Below are positions 61,008 to 64,000 of a stretch of DNA of 64,000 nucleotides, one piece after another. How positions within the stretch are numbered: position 1 is the first letter of the stretch; each line of letters opens with the position of its first letter. A program made the translations under genes and the position numbers. The notes beneath the pieces were generated by a model. That model saw only the letters and a list, made by a program, of their open reading frames with translations. It made no database searches and was not told the DNA's origin. Source of the stretch: Linanthus parryae (Eukaryota > Streptophyta > Magnoliopsida > Ericales > Polemoniaceae); assembly GCA_023055425.1 (NCBI GenBank), contig JALGPY010000010.1:18883363-18947362 (forward strand), read 5' to 3'.

Positions 61008-62941
61008 AATACCCCCACACTTGCCATTTGCGCGTCCCGAGCAAAGTCTCATCTACTGTATTTATTTGTCTACTAGCCAACAAGACTCAAACGACTCTAA
61101 CATGACTCACGACTCTATAAGTGCAGCAAGATGATGCAAATGCAATTCTAGACTCAATCTTAAAACAATTATTTAAAACATCCAATTTCTCTTTTTTTTT
61201 TGGCAAGAATAGGCAATCTCCCTCTCATCAGCTGAAAATCATCAAGCTCTCACTAATCCTTTTTGAAATTCATATACACGTAGCAAGAATTTGAAATAAA
61301 AATTTGAGTCAGTGCAAAAGCTCACTAAGGCGTCCCCTTTCCTCCACCAATTCAAACCAAGACACAAGCACGTCCTAAGCTTCATTGGGTCTAATTCAGA
61401 TCAGATTTCACTGTAGCATTTCTTCGCCGAATCATCTGAGGTTTTCAGACCCTCTTAGCCTTTATTGCTTTTGAATGCAAATTATCCCGGTGAAGGAAGT
61501 CACAACTCCTGTGAAATAAGGCTTGACTCTAGTTTTCCTCTCTAGCTCTACTTGGATGGAATCCAAATTTTCCGTGTGAACGGAAGCACATTAGGTTGTT
61601 TCTCCTTGAAGCACAATTTTTTTTTCTTTTTTTTTTCATATTTTCTCATTTTCTTTCCTCCTCTGTTTTTTTACAACCGTGCAGTAGAGCATAAAGAGCG
61701 TGGGCTTTTTCGGTTAACTCTTGTGACCACCGTAAGGGATGGTGGTGTACGCCCCCCAACTTCACTTAGGCTGAGGCAACCGTACCACATGAAACCAACT
61801 CTACACGAAGGTCCACCCCAGATCAACAAGAGACCACAAGTTTCCACTTGAAAACAGAATATTCAGCTACAAGCAAAACTCAATCTAATTAGCACACTAT
61901 AGGAAACTTAGGTATACTTTTTCATGTCATTCTTTCACAACTTCCAAAAATTCCCGGGACATCCTCAGTGAAACCTCCACACAAAATATTTAAAGAATAC
62001 AAATTTCCCTACTACGGCAGTTCCTACGCAAAAGGATTCATTCACTAAGCTCTCTTCAGTTTCAAGATCCTCAATTGCCTTTTTCTCAAATTTTTTAAAT
62101 TTTTCAATTTTTATGAATTTTCTCTTTTCTCATTTTTTTTGTATTTTTTTTTCAATATCCTACCTCTATATGCAAGGGTTTGACACGAAAAAAATTTGAC
62201 ACAACACAACTCAACTTTTTGGTGGGTATACTCAATTATGTAAAAGTGCACACAATATGTAAACCACACTACACAATACGACAATATAAATAAAAACTCA
62301 ACATAAACCACAATACTGACTCACAATACGAACTAAACACATCCTACATGTAACTGGCTATGCAAGACACTATGGCTAGCAAACAGATAAATCACCCCCA
62401 CACTGAATGCTTCGTTGTCCTCAATGAATTAAGAGAGTATGCAAGAAGACTCAGCAATCAATGTGTAGGCCAGTAGACGAGATGGAGCATGACATACTTA
62501 TATAAAAGAAACACAAAAACTAGCAAGAGAAAAAGATACTCACAACCACCTCAAGGGTGGGGACGAAATCACGCCAAGCAGTCCCCAAGCACAGTAGTGG
62601 TGCCACCATGCTCCTATACAGTCAATGTGTACTCGCACACCGGGGTCGACTGCCCTCCTCTACTAAAATCCATGTCTGAAGAATCCCCAACTCGCATGCA
62701 CGAGTCCCTGTAAAGGTCATGTGTGACATGGCACACCGGGGTAGATTCTACCATAACCTGCTCAAATATGTCACTTAGGAAAAATCATTAGTCTCTCTCT
62801 CTCATCTCTACAAATAACATAATAAAACAACTGAATTTAAAAACACAACTAAATTGAAGCAAATAAATAGGTTGGGTTACCTCCCAACAAGCGCCTTGTA
62901 ATTTAAGGTCGACGACCCGACTCAGTTACCTCAAAAGATGT
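61008..62941 (-). other. Non-coding interior of element F
   Basis: It begins with the polypurine tract (GTGTGGGGGTATTT on the element strand). It shares short ordered motifs with element B: CGTCCCGAGCAA (61036), CCTCAATGAATT (62420), and a conserved block at 62873-62937 corresponding to 15123-15185. No coding recognised. Confidence 0.7.
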
Positions 62942-63943
62942 TTAAGGAGATTTTTCTCTCCACTTTTTCTTCTTCCACCATCGCTTCTCCCTTTGTCTCT
63001 TCTCAAGTAAGCGTGCATAAGATGCGTATGGCGCAACAAAATTGTAGAAGACGGGCTGAAAAAATCTCTTCTTTCTGTGCTTCCACTCCTTGATCACCGG
63101 TCTTCTCGAGAATTCCCCATCATGATCCCTTGTACCTCTCCTCTTCTTCTTCTTCTTCCAATTTTTTAAAAGCATTATCATCGAGGACCGATCATGTGGA
63201 AATAGAATCCCAGTTGGAACAGTAATGGCAAGAAGTGCCGTCTTGACTGCTTCCTTCCCTAGCTCATGTCTTGGAATCACAGGTGGTAAATCATGGACTG
63301 CATAAAATTGGGGCCTTTGGTCTTCCTCATGCGATTTTTCCAATTTTATAATCTCCAATAGATAAGGATTAGACGGAGGAACTTCTTGATACATGTCCTT
63401 GCAACCATCTCCATGCGGTAATTCTTTAGCTTCATGACTTTCTTCAAAGAAAATATCTTCAGTGGGCCATAAGCTCGCAATGTCCACACTCTCCCATTCA
63501 TGCCATGGCTCCGGAATTATGCGAGGCACAAGTTGTATAGGCTTCACAATATCATCCCAATCTGAGTCTGAATCCGAGCCTGAAGCAGCCCGATGATCTA
63601 TTACTTCACGATGAACAGTATTATAAACATAGACCTCCGGGGGTTCTTCGTCTTCCTCTTCGCACTCCTCAACTAAGTCAGGCATGATACTACTTGGCCC
63701 ATCGTCATTATCTGCACATGCCAATGCACTCGAAAGTTTTGCCAAGTGTTGTCCCTTCAGCTGGAGAGTTTCATCCATCCTATTAAGCCCTTCCTCCATT
63801 CTGTCCATACTAGCTATCAACTGCTTCAATACTTCTTTAATATGCTCATCTTCTTGATTGCAAGGAGGAGGGGTGTACATATCTCCATAGGAGTAGTACG
63901 GTTGGTAGACTGGAGAATGCCCATAGTAATTCTGCCCCCACAT
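62942..63943 (-). CDS. Element F protein of unknown function, KRWWK tail
   Basis: An uninterrupted frame of 333 codons starts at ATG 63943 (MWGQNYYGHSPVYQPYYSYG); an ATG ten codons upstream (63973) is also in frame. Order: Tyr/Pro-rich N-terminus, Met/Leu/Glu helix likely to form a coiled coil (about residues 35-65), acidic stretch EECEEEDEEPPE, a middle without motifs, then basic clusters KKKKKRRG and KRWWKKKKWRE at the C-terminus. The tail matches that of the broken ORF in element B. No zinc knuckle, protease or polymerase motif. It is not a standard Gag; RNA or DNA binding by the basic tail is inference. It is transposon-encoded, not a host gene. Confidence 0.6.
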   Translation of the reverse strand: MWGQNYYGHSPVYQPYYSYGDMYTPPPCNQEDEHIKEVLKQLIASMDRMEEGLNRMDETLQLKGQHLAKLSSALACADNDDGPSSIMPDLVEECEEEDEEPPEVYVYNTVHREVIDHRAASGSDSDSDWDDIVKPIQLVPRIIPEPWHEWESVDIASLWPTEDIFFEESHEAKELPHGDGCKDMYQEVPPSNPYLLEIIKLEKSHEEDQRPQFYAVHDLPPVIPRHELGKEAVKTALLAITVPTGILFPHDRSSMIMLLKNWKKKKKRRGTRDHDGEFSRRPVIKEWKHRKKRFFQPVFYNFVAPYASYARLLEKRQREKRWWKKKKWREKSP

Positions 63944-64000
63944 GATCACCAAAATACCTGCACAATTATTCACTAGGAAGCAGGTGAAATCAACAAATAA

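Larger units (their letters stand above)
59395..64000 (-). mobile_element. Gypsy element F, B-like and non-autonomous (runs off the window)
   Basis: It is inserted in element E; ACTCC (59390-59394) is the expected left target duplication. It has the same architecture as element B: LTR starting TGACACGATT on the + strand, polypurine tract, non-coding interior and an ORF near the 5' LTR. No pol domain is seen in the 3 kb present. Primer site and 5' LTR lie outside. Confidence 0.83.

Overview
The window is nuclear DNA of a flowering plant, most likely a eudicot. It is AT-rich, full of LTR retrotransposons, and carries two genes with plant-type GT..AG introns and plant-specific protein families. 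Nothing bacterial, organellar or CRISPR-like was seen. The species cannot be named from the sequence.

Left part (1-24518). After a microsatellite-rich flank comes a three-level nest. Ty1/copia element A (+ strand, 759-24518) was split in its leader by Ty3/gypsy element B (- strand, 2613-17814, tRNA-Asp-type primer site). The left LTR of B was then split by a young Tekay/Del-like element with about 3.3 kb LTRs and a 1.19 kb interior without recognisable coding sequence (+ strand, 2825-10567, a LARD). B and the LARD have perfect 5-bp target duplications; that of A has one mismatch.

Middle part (24519-47330). A 1.14 kb Stowaway-like element sits inside a (TA)n tract. A SIRE/Maximus-like copia element D (+ strand, 27114-44679) has an extra charged ORF after pol and a dispersed palindrome. 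It appears to have landed inside an unidentified reading frame whose two sides still join in frame. The left LTR of D is split by copia element C (- strand, 27960-36171), a relative of A. Right of D lie a CACTA-like miniature element, a copia remnant and a LINE tail.

Gene island (47331-56376). A six-exon DFR/ANR-like reductase gene (348 aa, apparently intact) is on the + strand, with SINEs and a (TA)n tract in its first intron. Tail-to-tail with it on the - strand is a two-exon C2H2 zinc-finger gene (431 aa) with an ADP-ribosyltransferase-like C-terminal region. From memory this pair matches the Arabidopsis neighbours At4g27240/At4g27250, so this is probably the conserved ancestral gene block between retrotransposon clusters.

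Right part (56377-64000). A 170-bp direct repeat is followed by a second nest: a B-like LTR fragment, split by copia element E, in turn split by a second B-like non-autonomous gypsy element (F) that runs off the window. B and F each encode a non-standard protein with a shared Lys/Arg/Trp-rich C-terminus and share conserved non-coding blocks; they are the best candidates here for something poorly described. All calls were made by eye; element boundaries are exact where a target duplication or TG..CA end is quoted.
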